Assembly (NCBI GenBank): GCA_017962225.1
Contig: JAGCVT010000148.1
Span: 1 to 48,231 of the forward strand
DNA length: 48,231 bases
Direction of reading: 5' to 3'
Source of the DNA: Lachnospiraceae bacterium
GTDB taxonomy: Bacteria > Bacillota > Clostridia > Lachnospirales > Lachnospiraceae
The notes under the pieces were generated by a model. That model was not told the DNA's origin. It saw only the letters and a list, made by a program, of their open reading frames with translations, and did not search any database. The position numbers and the translations under genes were made by a program. Below are positions 1 to 8,723 of the stretch, one piece after another; positions within the stretch are counted from its first letter, which is position 1; the number at the start of each line of letters is the position of its first letter.

Positions 1-468
1 ATGGTCTGCGGACTCTTAAAATCCACCGGCAGAAAGGAACTTACTCAGAGAGCCAAAGCCCTTCTTGAAAAAGTCGAAATCTCCGAGAGCGATATGAGAA
101 AATTTCCGACACAGCTTTCCGGCGGACAGCAGCAGAGAGTTGCGGTTGTAAGAGGAGTCATCAATCATCCCGAAGTGCTTTTTGCAGACGAGCCTACAGG
201 TGCTTTAAACTCGCAGAACACCGTCAATGTACTGGACATTCTTTCTGACTTAAACAACGACGGACAGAGCATCGTAATGGTTACTCATACCATTATGGCA
301 GCAGAGCGCGGCAACAGAGTTATTTACCTTTCCGACGGAGTTATTTCCGACGAAATTTATCTTGGCAAATACCTCGGAGATTACAAGGATGAAAGCAATC
401 CCAACGTGGAAGAAGCAAGGGAAAGACACTCCAGATTAAAACTTTTCCTTCAGAACATGGGGTGGTAA
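1..468 (+). CDS. ABC transporter ATP-binding protein, 5' end missing
   Basis: This is the C-terminal part of an ABC ATPase of the LolD/MacB class, which would power the permease encoded next. The visible 155 residues hold the signature LSGGQQQR (about 39-46), the Walker B and D-loop stretch VLFADEPTGAL (about 59-69) and the switch histidine in VTHT (about 94-97). The Walker A motif and roughly the first 90 residues of a normal 220-250 residue ATPase are absent, so the gene starts to the left of the window and the ATG at base 1 is probably an internal methionine. The stop is one base before the permease ATG, which indicates translational coupling. The substrate cannot be told from this fragment. 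Confidence 0.93.
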   Translation: MVCGLLKSTGRKELTQRAKALLEKVEISESDMRKFPTQLSGGQQQRVAVVRGVINHPEVLFADEPTGALNSQNTVNVLDILSDLNNDGQSIVMVTHTIMAAERGNRVIYLSDGVISDEIYLGKYLGDYKDESNPNVEEARERHSRLKLFLQNMGW

Positions 469-469
469 T

Positions 470-2854
470 ATGTATCGTTATTTCTTTATTGCAAAAAACA
501 ATATGAAAAAGCAGAAGGGTGATATGATTACTTTTTTTATCATGACCTTTTTAGCTTCTTTTATGCTCTTTGTCTGTCTGAATCTTTTAACAGGAACATT
601 TCGTGTAATTGATACGAACAAAGAAACGATTAACGGCGCAGATGCACTGATATTTAAAACGGAAGAGCCCGTTTCGGATTTTAAGTTAAAAGAACTTATT
701 CAGGCGAATGAAAACTTTGACGGTTATGAAGAAAACAAGTATCTCGGAGCCACGGCCAAATATCGTAAAAAAGGCGCTAAATCCTGGTCTGATTACTGGT
801 TTTATTTCGTCTCATATGAAGAAGAAAGAAGCATTCATACATCCAGCATAGACTTAAGCGGTTTTTCCGGCAACGAAATAGTCCTTCCTGTTTCGCTTTC
901 GGCATCTTACAAATTGGGAGACACAATTGAAATTAAAATTGACGAAAATATTTACGAGTTTACAGTTGCGGGCTTTAACGAGGATTTCATCTTTGCTTCT
1001 CCTATGAATATGAGCACGTACCTCGTGTATGTTTCGGAAAAGATGTATCAGCAGATCGAATTTGAAAATGCGAACTATGTTACTCCGAGTATAATGATAA
1101 AATCCAAGCTGAGTGCAAAAGCCATTCGCCGTAATGCATCCGGTCAGGAAGTACTGGATAATGTGGCTACCGAATGGAGTACATGGCATCAGAACTATCG
1201 GGCAATGCATCCGGAATATACTGAGGAAGTATCGGGTAATTTTATTCCGAGTGAACTGATGACGGTTGCAAGTATGATTCTTCCCTTTATGTTTATAGCA
1301 ATCATACTTGTGTTCGCAGTTATTGTCTTCGTGGTTGCACTGGTTGTAATCGATTTTTCGGTCAAAAATTTTATCATGGATAATATGCGAAATACCGGCA
1401 TTATGGAGGCAGGCGGATATACCGTTAAAGAGATGATGTTCATCCTCTTAGTACAGCTCCTTTCGGTATCTTTGGGCGGAAGCCTTCTGGGAACGGTTTT
1501 AGGAGCACTGCTTCAAAAGAAAATCGGTTTTATCATGCTTTTCCTTTTAGGACTTTCATGGAACCAGAAACCCGACTGGCTGGTTTTCGCCGGAGTGGTA
1601 GCGGGTATTTGCATAATCATTACGCTGTTTACACTATTACTGGGAAGACAATATAAAAAGACCACTGTGCTTGATGCATTAAGAGGCGGCATCAACACTC
1701 ACAATTACAAGAAAAATGTATTCCCGTTCGACAGGACAAACCTTCCGGTTCTGCTGACATTGTCCCTAAAAGAAACATTCGGAAAATTCACAAGTCAGAT
1801 AGGCGTTATCTTCATCATGGCAATTCTCGCGTTTGCCGGAGCAATGGGCTTTGGAATATATGAGAACATGGGCCGGGATGTGGATTCTCTTTTAAGAATA
1901 TCCGGCCTGGAGATATATGATGCGGATTTTGTCGGCGATGCCAATATGGAAGAAACCGTAAAAGGATTTGAAATTGTTGACAGTATCCACCATGAAGTAT
2001 GGATGGGATTTGATTTTCAAAAGGGTAAAAAAACCAAGAACTATTCTACCAGAGTTATTTCCGATACATCGGTAATGAGACCGGAACAGATGGTAGAAGG
2101 AAGATGGCCAAAGTATGAGAATGAAGTTGCGCTTGGTACTTCGGCGGCCAACAACCTGGGATTAAAAATCGGTGATACCGTTACGGTTAAAAACGGTGAA
2201 AACGAAGCACAGTACCTGGTATGCGGAATCATGCAGACATTTAACAACATGGGCCAGATGGCTTATTTGTCGGAAGAAGGTTATGAAAGAATAGGTAACA
2301 TGCCTAAATACTTTTCAGTAAATGTGACACTGAAAAAAGGATATAAATATCAGGATCTTGAAAAAGAATTCAAGGCTGTATACCCTGACACTGATCTGAC
2401 CGATGAATATGCATCAACCGGCGGACTGTTCTCGATGCTGAAAATTTCCATGGCGAGCATACTTCTGATAATCATGATAGTTACCGCATTTGTAGTAGGG
2501 CTTGCAGAGGCATTATTAATAAGAACGAGAATCACGAAAGAGTGGCGGAATTTAGGTGTAAACAAGGCGCTCGGATTCTCATCCAATCAGATTATCGGTC
2601 AGTTAATGCTTTCAAATATTCCGGCAATTCTTATCGGAATTGTGATCGGACTGGTTGCTGTAACGCTCTTCGGTGACAAGCTTGTACTGCTTATGTTTGC
2701 AATATTCGGTTTCAGGAAAGTTGTATTTGACTTATCTCTTTTCTCATATTTGTGCGTGATAATTGTTATCGTAGGAGTAGCTCTGATAGTTTCGTGGTTT
2801 AACGGCAAACGAATCAGAGAGCTTGAACCCGTAAAGATGATTACGGAAGAATAA
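470..2854 (+). CDS. FtsX-type ABC transporter permease (MacB/YtrF-like)
   Basis: A 794-residue membrane permease partnering the preceding ATPase. Hydrophobic segments fall near residues 18-38, 263-292, 320-350, 365-390, 437-457, 658-682, 708-740 and 752-775. This gives two FtsX-like halves, each with a large extracytoplasmic domain (about 40-260 and 460-655). That is a duplicated-FtsX permease, not the 10-segment BceB plan. The end of the ATPase gene supplies a GGGGTGG ribosome site in front of the ATG. Transporters of this kind act on peptides, lipids or antimicrobials, and the two-component genes just downstream fit a sensing-and-export unit. The family is clear; the substrate is unknown. 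Confidence 0.9.
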   Translation: MYRYFFIAKNNMKKQKGDMITFFIMTFLASFMLFVCLNLLTGTFRVIDTNKETINGADALIFKTEEPVSDFKLKELIQANENFDGYEENKYLGATAKYRKKGAKSWSDYWFYFVSYEEERSIHTSSIDLSGFSGNEIVLPVSLSASYKLGDTIEIKIDENIYEFTVAGFNEDFIFASPMNMSTYLVYVSEKMYQQIEFENANYVTPSIMIKSKLSAKAIRRNASGQEVLDNVATEWSTWHQNYRAMHPEYTEEVSGNFIPSELMTVASMILPFMFIAIILVFAVIVFVVALVVIDFSVKNFIMDNMRNTGIMEAGGYTVKEMMFILLVQLLSVSLGGSLLGTVLGALLQKKIGFIMLFLLGLSWNQKPDWLVFAGVVAGICIIITLFTLLLGRQYKKTTVLDALRGGINTHNYKKNVFPFDRTNLPVLLTLSLKETFGKFTSQIGVIFIMAILAFAGAMGFGIYENMGRDVDSLLRISGLEIYDADFVGDANMEETVKGFEIVDSIHHEVWMGFDFQKGKKTKNYSTRVISDTSVMRPEQMVEGRWPKYENEVALGTSAANNLGLKIGDTVTVKNGENEAQYLVCGIMQTFNNMGQMAYLSEEGYERIGNMPKYFSVNVTLKKGYKYQDLEKEFKAVYPDTDLTDEYASTGGLFSMLKISMASILLIIMIVTAFVVGLAEALLIRTRITKEWRNLGVNKALGFSSNQIIGQLMLSNIPAILIGIVIGLVAVTLFGDKLVLLMFAIFGFRKVVFDLSLFSYLCVIIVIVGVALIVSWFNGKRIRELEPVKMITEE

Positions 2855-2869
2855 ATGTTGTTTTTCATG

Positions 2870-2893
2870 CGCCCGAAGGGAAACTTTCGGGCG
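2870..2893 (+). terminator. GC-rich hairpin after the permease gene
   Basis: CGCCCGAA (2870-2877) pairs with TTCGGGCG (2886-2893) around an 8-base loop, 16 bases after the stop codon. No T-run follows, so it may be a weak terminator or an mRNA 3' stabiliser, not a classic intrinsic terminator. Confidence 0.5.
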
Positions 2894-2914
2894 TAAAGAC
2901 TTTTGCGTACAACA

Positions 2915-2944
2915 TTGACAAAGGTAAATAAACACTCATAAAAT
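2915..2944 (+). promoter_or_regulatory. Probable sigma-A promoter for the two-component operon
   Basis: TTGACA at 2915-2920 is followed after 18 bases by TAAAAT at 2939-2944. The -35 box is perfect and the -10 is 5 of 6. It lies 26 bases before the response regulator ATG and overlaps the palindrome at 2932-2955. Confidence 0.55.
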
Positions 2945-2955
2945 TATATGAGTGT
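2932..2955. promoter_or_regulatory. Near-perfect 24-base palindrome over the -10 region
   Basis: ACACTCATA (2932-2940) and TATGAGTGT (2947-2955) are exact reverse complements separated by AAATTA. The dyad covers the -10 box and likely transcription start of the two-component operon and ends 15 bases before the ATG. It could be an operator for the neighbouring OmpR-type regulator, or an RNA hairpin just ahead of the ribosome site. Confidence 0.6.
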
Positions 2956-2970
2956 GGCGGAGGTAAAACT

Positions 2971-3666
2971 ATGCATTACAACTGCTTAATAGTAGATGAT
3001 GAAAAAGAACTGTCTCAAATGACAGCCGAATATTTCAATATGTTTGAAGTTTCGACAGCGGTAGCGGAAAGCAAGGCAGAGTGCTTTGAGTTCCTGCAGA
3101 AAAACGATGTCGATCTCATACTCCTTGACATAAACTTAGGCGATGGTACCGGTTTCGAAGTATGCAAGAAACTGAGAGAAGAAATGCAGCTTCCGATTCT
3201 TTTTATCAGTGCGAGACAGAGCGATGATGATGTTCTAGTGGCGCTTTCGTGTGGCGGAGATGACTATGTTAAAAAACCGTATAATCTCTCAGTCCTCCTT
3301 GCCAAAGTAAAAGTAAATCTTAAAAGACTCGAGCAGATGAACTCGAACAATAAAGAGCAGAGCAGCGCAGATAAAGAAAACGAAATCTTAACTCTCGACA
3401 GTTCAACACTTTCCGCGATTCTAGACGGAAAAAGAATTCAGTTAAAGGCCAAAGAATTTGCGCTTCTTGACTGCCTTTACAGACATAAAAATACAATTGT
3501 CAAAAAAGAAGTATTATTCGACGAAGTCTGGGGAGATGCATTCTTTTCGGACAGTACGTTAAACGTTCACATCAGAAAACTCAGAGAAAAACTTGAGGAT
3601 AATCCGAACGAGCCCAAACTTATCAAAACGGTATGGGGCACCGGTTATTATCTTGAGATGAAATAA
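2971..3666 (+). CDS. OmpR/PhoB-family response regulator
   Basis: A 231-residue transcription regulator. The receiver domain (1-120) has the acidic pair D9-D10, phospho-acceptor D53 in LLLDINL, the switch Ser80 and the KP pair K102-P103. The C-terminal winged helix (about 135-230) ends with the WGTGYYLE signature of the OmpR family. The start follows a GGCGGAGG ribosome site. The kinase follows 12 bases after the stop, so the two are co-transcribed. By context it should control the ABC transporter upstream; this is inference from gene order. Confidence 0.95.
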   Translation: MHYNCLIVDDEKELSQMTAEYFNMFEVSTAVAESKAECFEFLQKNDVDLILLDINLGDGTGFEVCKKLREEMQLPILFISARQSDDDVLVALSCGGDDYVKKPYNLSVLLAKVKVNLKRLEQMNSNNKEQSSADKENEILTLDSSTLSAILDGKRIQLKAKEFALLDCLYRHKNTIVKKEVLFDEVWGDAFFSDSTLNVHIRKLREKLEDNPNEPKLIKTVWGTGYYLEMK

Positions 3667-3678
3667 AGGATTCATTTA

Positions 3679-4989
3679 ATGAAACAATTATTCAGAATAG
3701 GATTTGTCTTTACAGTCATAATGGTTGTTGCTCTGGGATTTTTCGTAATTTTCAACTCAGAGAACCATTTTGAGGATCGTGATATTCTCTATTACAACGA
3801 ACAACTTCATATCATCGAAGAAGCACTCGCAAACGGCGAAAAGGAAAGCAATCTCGAAAGCAAATATAAATGCCACATCATCTACGCCAAAGAAATCGAA
3901 GACGAAGAACTTTCGCGTTTATACAAAAACAACGCGCTCGTTTTAGACCTCACGGTAAACGGCGAGTATATCGGAAAAGTCGCGTGGGATGACAACAGAA
4001 GCAATTACGATTTGATTAAAAGAGGCTTTTTCGGAGGTTCGGTATATCTGTGGGTAATCATGCTTTTATCAGGATACATTCTCCTTATTCTTTTCCACTT
4101 ATCATTTGTAAAACCCGTAAAAGAATTGCAGAAATTTTCCGAGGAAATAGCCAAAGGAAACTTGGACGAACCGCTTCCGATTAAGAAAAACAACCTTTTC
4201 GGAAACTTTGTAGAAGCGTTCGATCAGATGAGGGAAGAACTCAGAGATTCGCGCAAGAGAGAAGTAAAGGCCGAAGTAGCCAGAAAAGAAATGGTTACGG
4301 ATTTAAGCCACGATATCAAGACGCCTATTTCCGTAATAAAAGTTGCCTGCGAGGTTTTGGAGGCTAAGAGCAAAAAGAAACTAAAAGAAAATGCAAACAG
4401 TGAAGACGAGAAAAAGGATATCGAATATACTCTTGAAAAAGTCTCAACCATCTCACAGAAAGCCGACTTAATCAGCTCTCTGATGACGAATGTAATGCAT
4501 TCCACGCTTGATGACATTGATAAGATTTCGGTTAATCCTGTAGAGACCGATTCACGCATCCTGAAAGACTTCTTCAACAACCTAAAAAACTACGGAAACA
4601 TTATCATCGAAAACGATGTTCCTCCCGCCATTGTTTATATGGACCGCCTTCGTATGGAGCAGGTTATCGACAATGTAGTCGGTAATTCGCACAAGTATGC
4701 AGGCACAGATATCAGAGTGAATTTCTCAGAAACCTCTGCGCTTTCTTCAGACGGAGAAAGCAAAGACAACTTCATCCGCATTACCATAAAAGACAGCGGC
4801 AAAGGAGTAAAGGAAGACGAACTTTCTTTAATCACACAGAAGTATTTCCGAGGAAGCAATTCCAAGGAAACCTCAGGCTACGGCCTTGGCATGTATCTTG
4901 TCAAAAGATATATGGAAATGCAGTTTGGAGGAATGGAATATTACAACGATAACGGTTTCACGGTAGACCTGCTTTTAAAGAAGATCTGA
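3679..4989 (+). CDS. Membrane sensor histidine kinase
   Basis: A 436-residue kinase, partner of the response regulator just upstream. It has a membrane segment at about 5-25, an extracytoplasmic domain at 26-118, a second membrane segment at about 119-143, a HAMP-like linker at about 144-195, and the phospho-accepting H211 in LSHDIKTP. The ATPase domain has the N-box NVVGNSHKYA, G1 box DSGKGVK and G2 box GYGLGMYLVK. An AAAGGA ribosome site precedes the ATG. The outer domain of about 90 residues distinguishes it from the short intramembrane-sensing BceS kinases. The signal is unknown. Confidence 0.95.
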   Translation: MKQLFRIGFVFTVIMVVALGFFVIFNSENHFEDRDILYYNEQLHIIEEALANGEKESNLESKYKCHIIYAKEIEDEELSRLYKNNALVLDLTVNGEYIGKVAWDDNRSNYDLIKRGFFGGSVYLWVIMLLSGYILLILFHLSFVKPVKELQKFSEEIAKGNLDEPLPIKKNNLFGNFVEAFDQMREELRDSRKREVKAEVARKEMVTDLSHDIKTPISVIKVACEVLEAKSKKKLKENANSEDEKKDIEYTLEKVSTISQKADLISSLMTNVMHSTLDDIDKISVNPVETDSRILKDFFNNLKNYGNIIIENDVPPAIVYMDRLRMEQVIDNVVGNSHKYAGTDIRVNFSETSALSSDGESKDNFIRITIKDSGKGVKEDELSLITQKYFRGSNSKETSGYGLGMYLVKRYMEMQFGGMEYYNDNGFTVDLLLKKI

Positions 4990-5000
4990 TTCGTTTTTTA

Positions 5001-5029
5001 TTGATAAAAAGTGCCGAATTTAGTATAAT
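5001..5029 (+). promoter_or_regulatory. Sigma-A promoter for the zinc-ribbon gene
   Basis: TTGATA (5001-5006), a 17-base spacer and TATAAT (5024-5029), 48 bases before the preferred ATG at 5078. A near-consensus vegetative promoter right after the kinase stop; no terminator separates them. Confidence 0.75.
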
Positions 5030-5077
5030 TTATGCGTATGGGTTATACCTAAATTATAAAACAAGAGGTGTATGATT

Positions 5078-6226
5078 ATGGACGAGATGAACGGAAATGT
5101 TAATGTTTCACAGGCATCGACATTAAAAGAAACCGATAAGAAATGTCCTCAGTGCGGCGGTGTAATGGATTTCGATCCCAACATCGGTGGAATGGCATGT
5201 CCTTACTGCGGATATGAAGAAGAAATAGTTCAGGAAGCGGCAAGTGCTGCCGAGCTTGATTTTGAAAAGGCTGAAAATACCGATAACTGTGACTGGGGTG
5301 CAAAGAAGAAACAGATTATATGTAAGAGCTGCGGCGCAGAGACCATTTATGATGCTCTCGAAGTTGCAAGTGAATGTCCTTACTGCGGTTCAAACCAGGT
5401 AATGGAAGCTAACGACGAAAACACACTCGCTCCCGGCGGTGTAGTACCTTTCGCAATTACAAACGAGCAGGCAAGTGCAAACTTCAAGCAGTGGATCGGC
5501 AAGAAATTCTTCTGTCCCAAGCTTGCAAAGCAGTCAGCCGAGCCCGATGCTTTTACGGGAATTTATCTTCCCTACTGGACATTCGATACAGATACATTCT
5601 CAAGATATTCAGGTAAATACGGTATCGACAGAGAAGAGCGCTACAAAGATTCTCAGGGCAACGTTCAGACCAAGACGGTTACCGACTGGCATCGTACATC
5701 CGGTACATTCAAGCTCGCAATTGACGATGAACTCGTACAGGGCAGTGAGCGTCACGACAGTGCTATGCTCAAAGGCCTCGAGCCTTTTGAAACAGAGAAA
5801 AACGTTCCTTACAAGCCCGAATATGTTGCAGGCTTCGTAGCAGAGAGATATTCCGTCGGTCTTAAGGCCGCATGGGAAAAGGCAAAAGAGTCCATCTCCA
5901 AAAAAATTAAGAGCAAAATCACCAGCAAGATCATTGAAGATAATCATGCAGATCATGCCAAGGATGTAAAGGTTTCCACAACATTCAACAAGATTACCTA
6001 CAAATATCTGATGCTTCCTATCTGGTGTTCATCATTCAAATATCAGGACAAGGTATATCAGTTCATGGTTAACGGCCAGACCGGTAAGGTTTACGGCAAG
6101 ACACCTATTTCCGTAGGAAAGGTTATTCTTGTTATCGTTATTATTTTAGCTATTATTCTGCTTTTCCTCTGCTGCTTCGGCGGTTTTGGTTCACTACAGA
6201 ATATATTAAACAACGTAGGAAACTAA
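5078..6226 (+). CDS. Zinc-ribbon protein with C-terminal membrane anchor
   Basis: A 382-residue protein of the family usually annotated TFIIB-type zinc-ribbon protein. Two ribbons lie near the N-terminus: CPQCGG...CPYCG and CKSCG...CPYCG (about residues 20-110). A central globular part holds the segment LPYWTFDTDTFSRYSG, and a single hydrophobic anchor lies near 350-370. Two in-frame ATGs exist, at 5072 and 5078. The AGAGGTG ribosome site at 5064-5070 is too close to the first, so I chose 5078. It has its own promoter and terminator. The function is unknown; the similarity to TFIIB is only in the zinc knuckle. Confidence 0.85.
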   Translation: MDEMNGNVNVSQASTLKETDKKCPQCGGVMDFDPNIGGMACPYCGYEEEIVQEAASAAELDFEKAENTDNCDWGAKKKQIICKSCGAETIYDALEVASECPYCGSNQVMEANDENTLAPGGVVPFAITNEQASANFKQWIGKKFFCPKLAKQSAEPDAFTGIYLPYWTFDTDTFSRYSGKYGIDREERYKDSQGNVQTKTVTDWHRTSGTFKLAIDDELVQGSERHDSAMLKGLEPFETEKNVPYKPEYVAGFVAERYSVGLKAAWEKAKESISKKIKSKITSKIIEDNHADHAKDVKVSTTFNKITYKYLMLPIWCSSFKYQDKVYQFMVNGQTGKVYGKTPISVGKVILVIVIILAIILLFLCCFGGFGSLQNILNNVGN

Positions 6227-6231
6227 TATTT

Positions 6232-6243
6232 CTCATAAAAGAA
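6232..6243 (+). repeat. Intergenic copy of the 12-mer CTCATAAAAGAA
   Basis: An exact copy six bases after the zinc-ribbon gene stop and directly before its terminator stem. The same 12-mer recurs exactly at 12299 (minus), 18164, 28119, 28165 (minus), 38038 and 42524. Confidence 0.7.
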
Positions 6244-6245
6244 TC

Positions 6246-6280
6246 AGTGCCTGACTCCATAAGGTGTCAGGCACTTTTTT
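6246..6280 (+). terminator. Intrinsic terminator built on a GTGCCTGAC hairpin
   Basis: AGTGCCTGAC (6246-6255) pairs with GTCAGGCACT (6266-6275), followed by a run of six T. The GTGCCTGAC/GTCAGGCAC arms are the same as in the REP-like hairpin at 31544-31577, so this terminator may derive from that repeat family. Confidence 0.85.
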
Positions 6281-6289
6281 ATTGCACAT

Positions 6290-7603
6290 TTATCTTTCGC
6301 ATTTTAAAAACTTCGCACTGTACGCCGGCAGATGCGTGCCGCCTCCGAAGTCGAAATTCTCTCCGGTTATTAAATCCACAGCCATTCCGCATCCTGCATC
6401 AAAATGTGCGGTATAGTCGTTGCAGTCACAGTTGATGCAGACTAAAACTCTTTCATGCTCGCTCTTTCTTTCGAAGATGCACTGTCTGTTTGTAAGCACT
6501 ACCGAACGCATGCCGCCGTAGTTGAGCGCTTCGCTGCCTTTCTTGGCCTCTGCGAGATGAGATATGAACTCTGTTAAATCGTTCCACTGAGGCGCATCAA
6601 AGCTCGCCCTTAATGCAGGGTCGCCCTGGGACTTGTCTGCCTTCTCGCCCCATTCGGAGCCGTAGTACACGCAGGGGATTCCCGGCATTCCGAAAACCAT
6701 CGCATATACAAGCGGAAGATGATTCGGATCCTGTATAAGCGTTGCAATACGTGATACGTCATGATTGTCTGCAAAGCTTAAAAGATGCGAACCTCTGGCA
6801 ACCGTCCAGTCCTCGGGACCGAAGAGTCTTAAAAGAGAATGAACGATTTCAAACATGTTATATGAGTTAAATGCCGAATGAATTCCTTTGTAGCACTGAT
6901 AGTTTGTCAGCGAGTGAATACCCATTTCGTTTAGCATTCTGCCGTATTCGCCGTGGAGCACTTCGCCCACAAGGAAGAAATCTGCCTTTTTGGAATCACA
7001 GAAGCCCCTCAGACGGTTTAAAAAGCCTCGGTCCAGACAATATGCCACGTCCAGACGAATGCCGTCTATATCGAACTCATTTATCCATCCTTCAACGGCG
7101 GAGAAAATGTGGTTTATAACATCTTCGTTGTGGAGATTTAATTTTACGAGGTCATAATTGCCTTCCCAGCCCTCATACCAGAGTCCGTCGTTATAATTTG
7201 AATTGCCGTCGAATGCAATTCGGTTAAACCATGAAACGTAGGGGGAATTCTCCCTGTTTTTAAGTACGTCCCGGAAAGCCCAGAAGCCGCGGCCCACATG
7301 GTTGAATACGCCGTCCAAAACCACCTTTATTCCTTCTTTGTGAAGATTCTTTACAATTTCCGCAAAATCTTCATTTGTACCGAGCCTGCAGTCGATCTTG
7401 GTATAGTCTCTTGTATTGTATCCGTGAGTGTCGGATTCGAATACGGGAGAGAAATAAATCGCATTTGCCCCGAGTTTTTTAATGTGTGGAATCCAGTCAT
7501 TTACCTTAAGAATTCTGTGATTCAGAACGCCGTCATTCTCAAAAGGCGCTCCGCAGAATCCCAAAGGATATATTTGATAAAAAACAGACTCGTAAGCCCA
7601 CAT
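6290..7603 (-). CDS. GH13 alpha-amylase family glycosidase, cytoplasmic
   Basis: A 437-residue (beta/alpha)8 glycosidase. The four GH13 regions are present: DGVFNH (97-102), GIRLDVAYCL with nucleophile D185, LVGEVLHG with acid/base E214, and FADNHD with D282. There is no signal peptide, and it is short because it lacks the N-terminal domain of cyclomaltodextrinases. It therefore likely hydrolyses imported malto-oligosaccharides. The start is set by AGGAGGT nine bases upstream of the ATG. It lies downstream of the CPBP protease gene on the same strand and converges with the zinc-ribbon gene. Exact specificity (maltogenic, neopullulanase or transferase) cannot be read here. Confidence 0.93.
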   Translation of the reverse strand: MWAYESVFYQIYPLGFCGAPFENDGVLNHRILKVNDWIPHIKKLGANAIYFSPVFESDTHGYNTRDYTKIDCRLGTNEDFAEIVKNLHKEGIKVVLDGVFNHVGRGFWAFRDVLKNRENSPYVSWFNRIAFDGNSNYNDGLWYEGWEGNYDLVKLNLHNEDVINHIFSAVEGWINEFDIDGIRLDVAYCLDRGFLNRLRGFCDSKKADFFLVGEVLHGEYGRMLNEMGIHSLTNYQCYKGIHSAFNSYNMFEIVHSLLRLFGPEDWTVARGSHLLSFADNHDVSRIATLIQDPNHLPLVYAMVFGMPGIPCVYYGSEWGEKADKSQGDPALRASFDAPQWNDLTEFISHLAEAKKGSEALNYGGMRSVVLTNRQCIFERKSEHERVLVCINCDCNDYTAHFDAGCGMAVDLITGENFDFGGGTHLPAYSAKFLKCER

Positions 7604-7664
7604 ATTGTGTTACCTCCTATATTAACCGTCGCAGTCAACGAACATATTTGCGACGAAAGTGTGT

Positions 7665-7782
7665 TTATCAAAAAAGTTATCAAATATGTTATGTTGATAA
7701 AAAATGCCCTTAAATAAGGGATAAAACCACTTTTTACACAAAGTTATCAACAGTTTTATGTAAATACGGAAAGTTATCAACA
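7665..7782. repeat. Cluster of TTATCAA motifs upstream of the glycosidase
   Basis: Five copies of TTATCAA lie within 118 bases: plus strand at 7665, 7677, 7744 and 7774, and minus strand at 7694-7700. Three of them extend to TTATCAACA (7744-7752, 7774-7782, and 7692-7700 on minus), one base from the DnaA box TTATCCACA. A TTTTACACA lies at 7732-7740. They could be DnaA boxes or sites for a regulator of the GH13 gene. The last copy overlaps the stop codon of the CPBP gene. Confidence 0.5.
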
Positions 7783-8580
7783 TTGCTTGTCTTTTTTAGT
7801 CAACTTACTTTTGAAGACATAACAAAGTATTATGGCAACCACAAGATATGCAAAGCATATCGCTATTCCGGGAATCGAATAAACTACATTATTTATATAT
7901 CCGAACTCGTAACAGAGGTTTGAAACAAGGTTTGCAGCCATGTGAAAGAGGAGGGCGTACAGGAAGCTTCCGCCCGCATCCATGCAAAGGCAGATTACAA
8001 ATCCCATGAACAGTGCATAAAAGCCCTGCATTAAATTTCCGTGATAAAGCGCGAAGAAAAATGCGGATCCGAGTGCTGCCAAAGGAAGTATAGCAACTTT
8101 TCTTAAACGGTAAAATACGATACCTCTGAAAAGCATTTCCTCCGCAAACGGTCCAATCATCACATAAGCTATTATTCTTAAATAAAAAGGAATACCGTAA
8201 AAGGAATCGTTGTCCTGGACGATATATTTGCTGCCGAATATTTCCCACGGAATTTTCGAAAAAAGAAAATTAAAGACCACGGTCAGCGAATAAGCCAGTA
8301 ATATTACAAATAATATATACGGTAAGATATATTTCTTACTTATTAAACATGTCTTGGGATTATAAAAAAGAGCGCCTCTTTCGTCCTTCGTTATCGTAAA
8401 AAACGAAGCAACGGCGGCGACTAAAGAAGATACGGAACCTATAAAAGTATTACTGTAGTTAAAAAACCCTGAAAGTGAGTAAAGTATAACTATCGAAAGC
8501 AGATATGAAACGATATAAACTGCAATTCCGACAAGAATTTTAACCGGTATTTTTCTGTTGGGGGTCATTTCTTTTTTCAT
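7777..8580 (-). CDS. CPBP-family intramembrane metalloprotease (CAAX/Abi)
   Basis: A 267-residue polytopic membrane protein with about seven hydrophobic helices. The family motifs are present: E147-E148 with R152 in AEEMLFRG, H180 in FALYHG, and H213 in LLFHMAAN. These are the glutamates and histidines that bind the catalytic metal in Rce1-type proteases. Bacterial members take part in peptide maturation, bacteriocin immunity or membrane protein turnover; nothing nearby points to a substrate. The gene reads toward the GH13 gene but is separated from it by about 170 bases with a repeat cluster, so they may be transcribed separately. Confidence 0.9.
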   Translation of the reverse strand: MKKEMTPNRKIPVKILVGIAVYIVSYLLSIVILYSLSGFFNYSNTFIGSVSSLVAAVASFFTITKDERGALFYNPKTCLISKKYILPYILFVILLAYSLTVVFNFLFSKIPWEIFGSKYIVQDNDSFYGIPFYLRIIAYVMIGPFAEEMLFRGIVFYRLRKVAILPLAALGSAFFFALYHGNLMQGFYALFMGFVICLCMDAGGSFLYALLFHMAANLVSNLCYEFGYINNVVYSIPGIAICFAYLVVAIILCYVFKSKLTKKDKQC

Positions 8581-8666
8581 ATTTTACCACTCGGTTGATT
8601 TTAGCTTAACATATTATATATATCAAAGAGATTTAAGTCAATTTTATGGACTTTAGGTGTTGATTA

Positions 8667-8675
8667 TGCTACAAT
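8667..8675 (+). promoter_or_regulatory. Extended -10 promoter for the SPFH gene
   Basis: TGC-TACAAT (8667-8675) matches an extended -10 element; only a poor -35 (TGGACT, 8647-8652) is present. The distance to the ATG at 8724 is 48 bases, with a strong AGGAGGG ribosome site between. Confidence 0.5.
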
Positions 8676-8723
8676 TAAAACCGTCAGAAAACATGACGTA
8701 CAAATTATAGGAGGGAACTATAA

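Noticed and set aside
854-1210. Long antisense frames inside the permease, FeoB, kinase and phosphorylase genes
   Set aside because: They mirror well-supported coding genes, lack ribosome sites and carry no recognisable domains.
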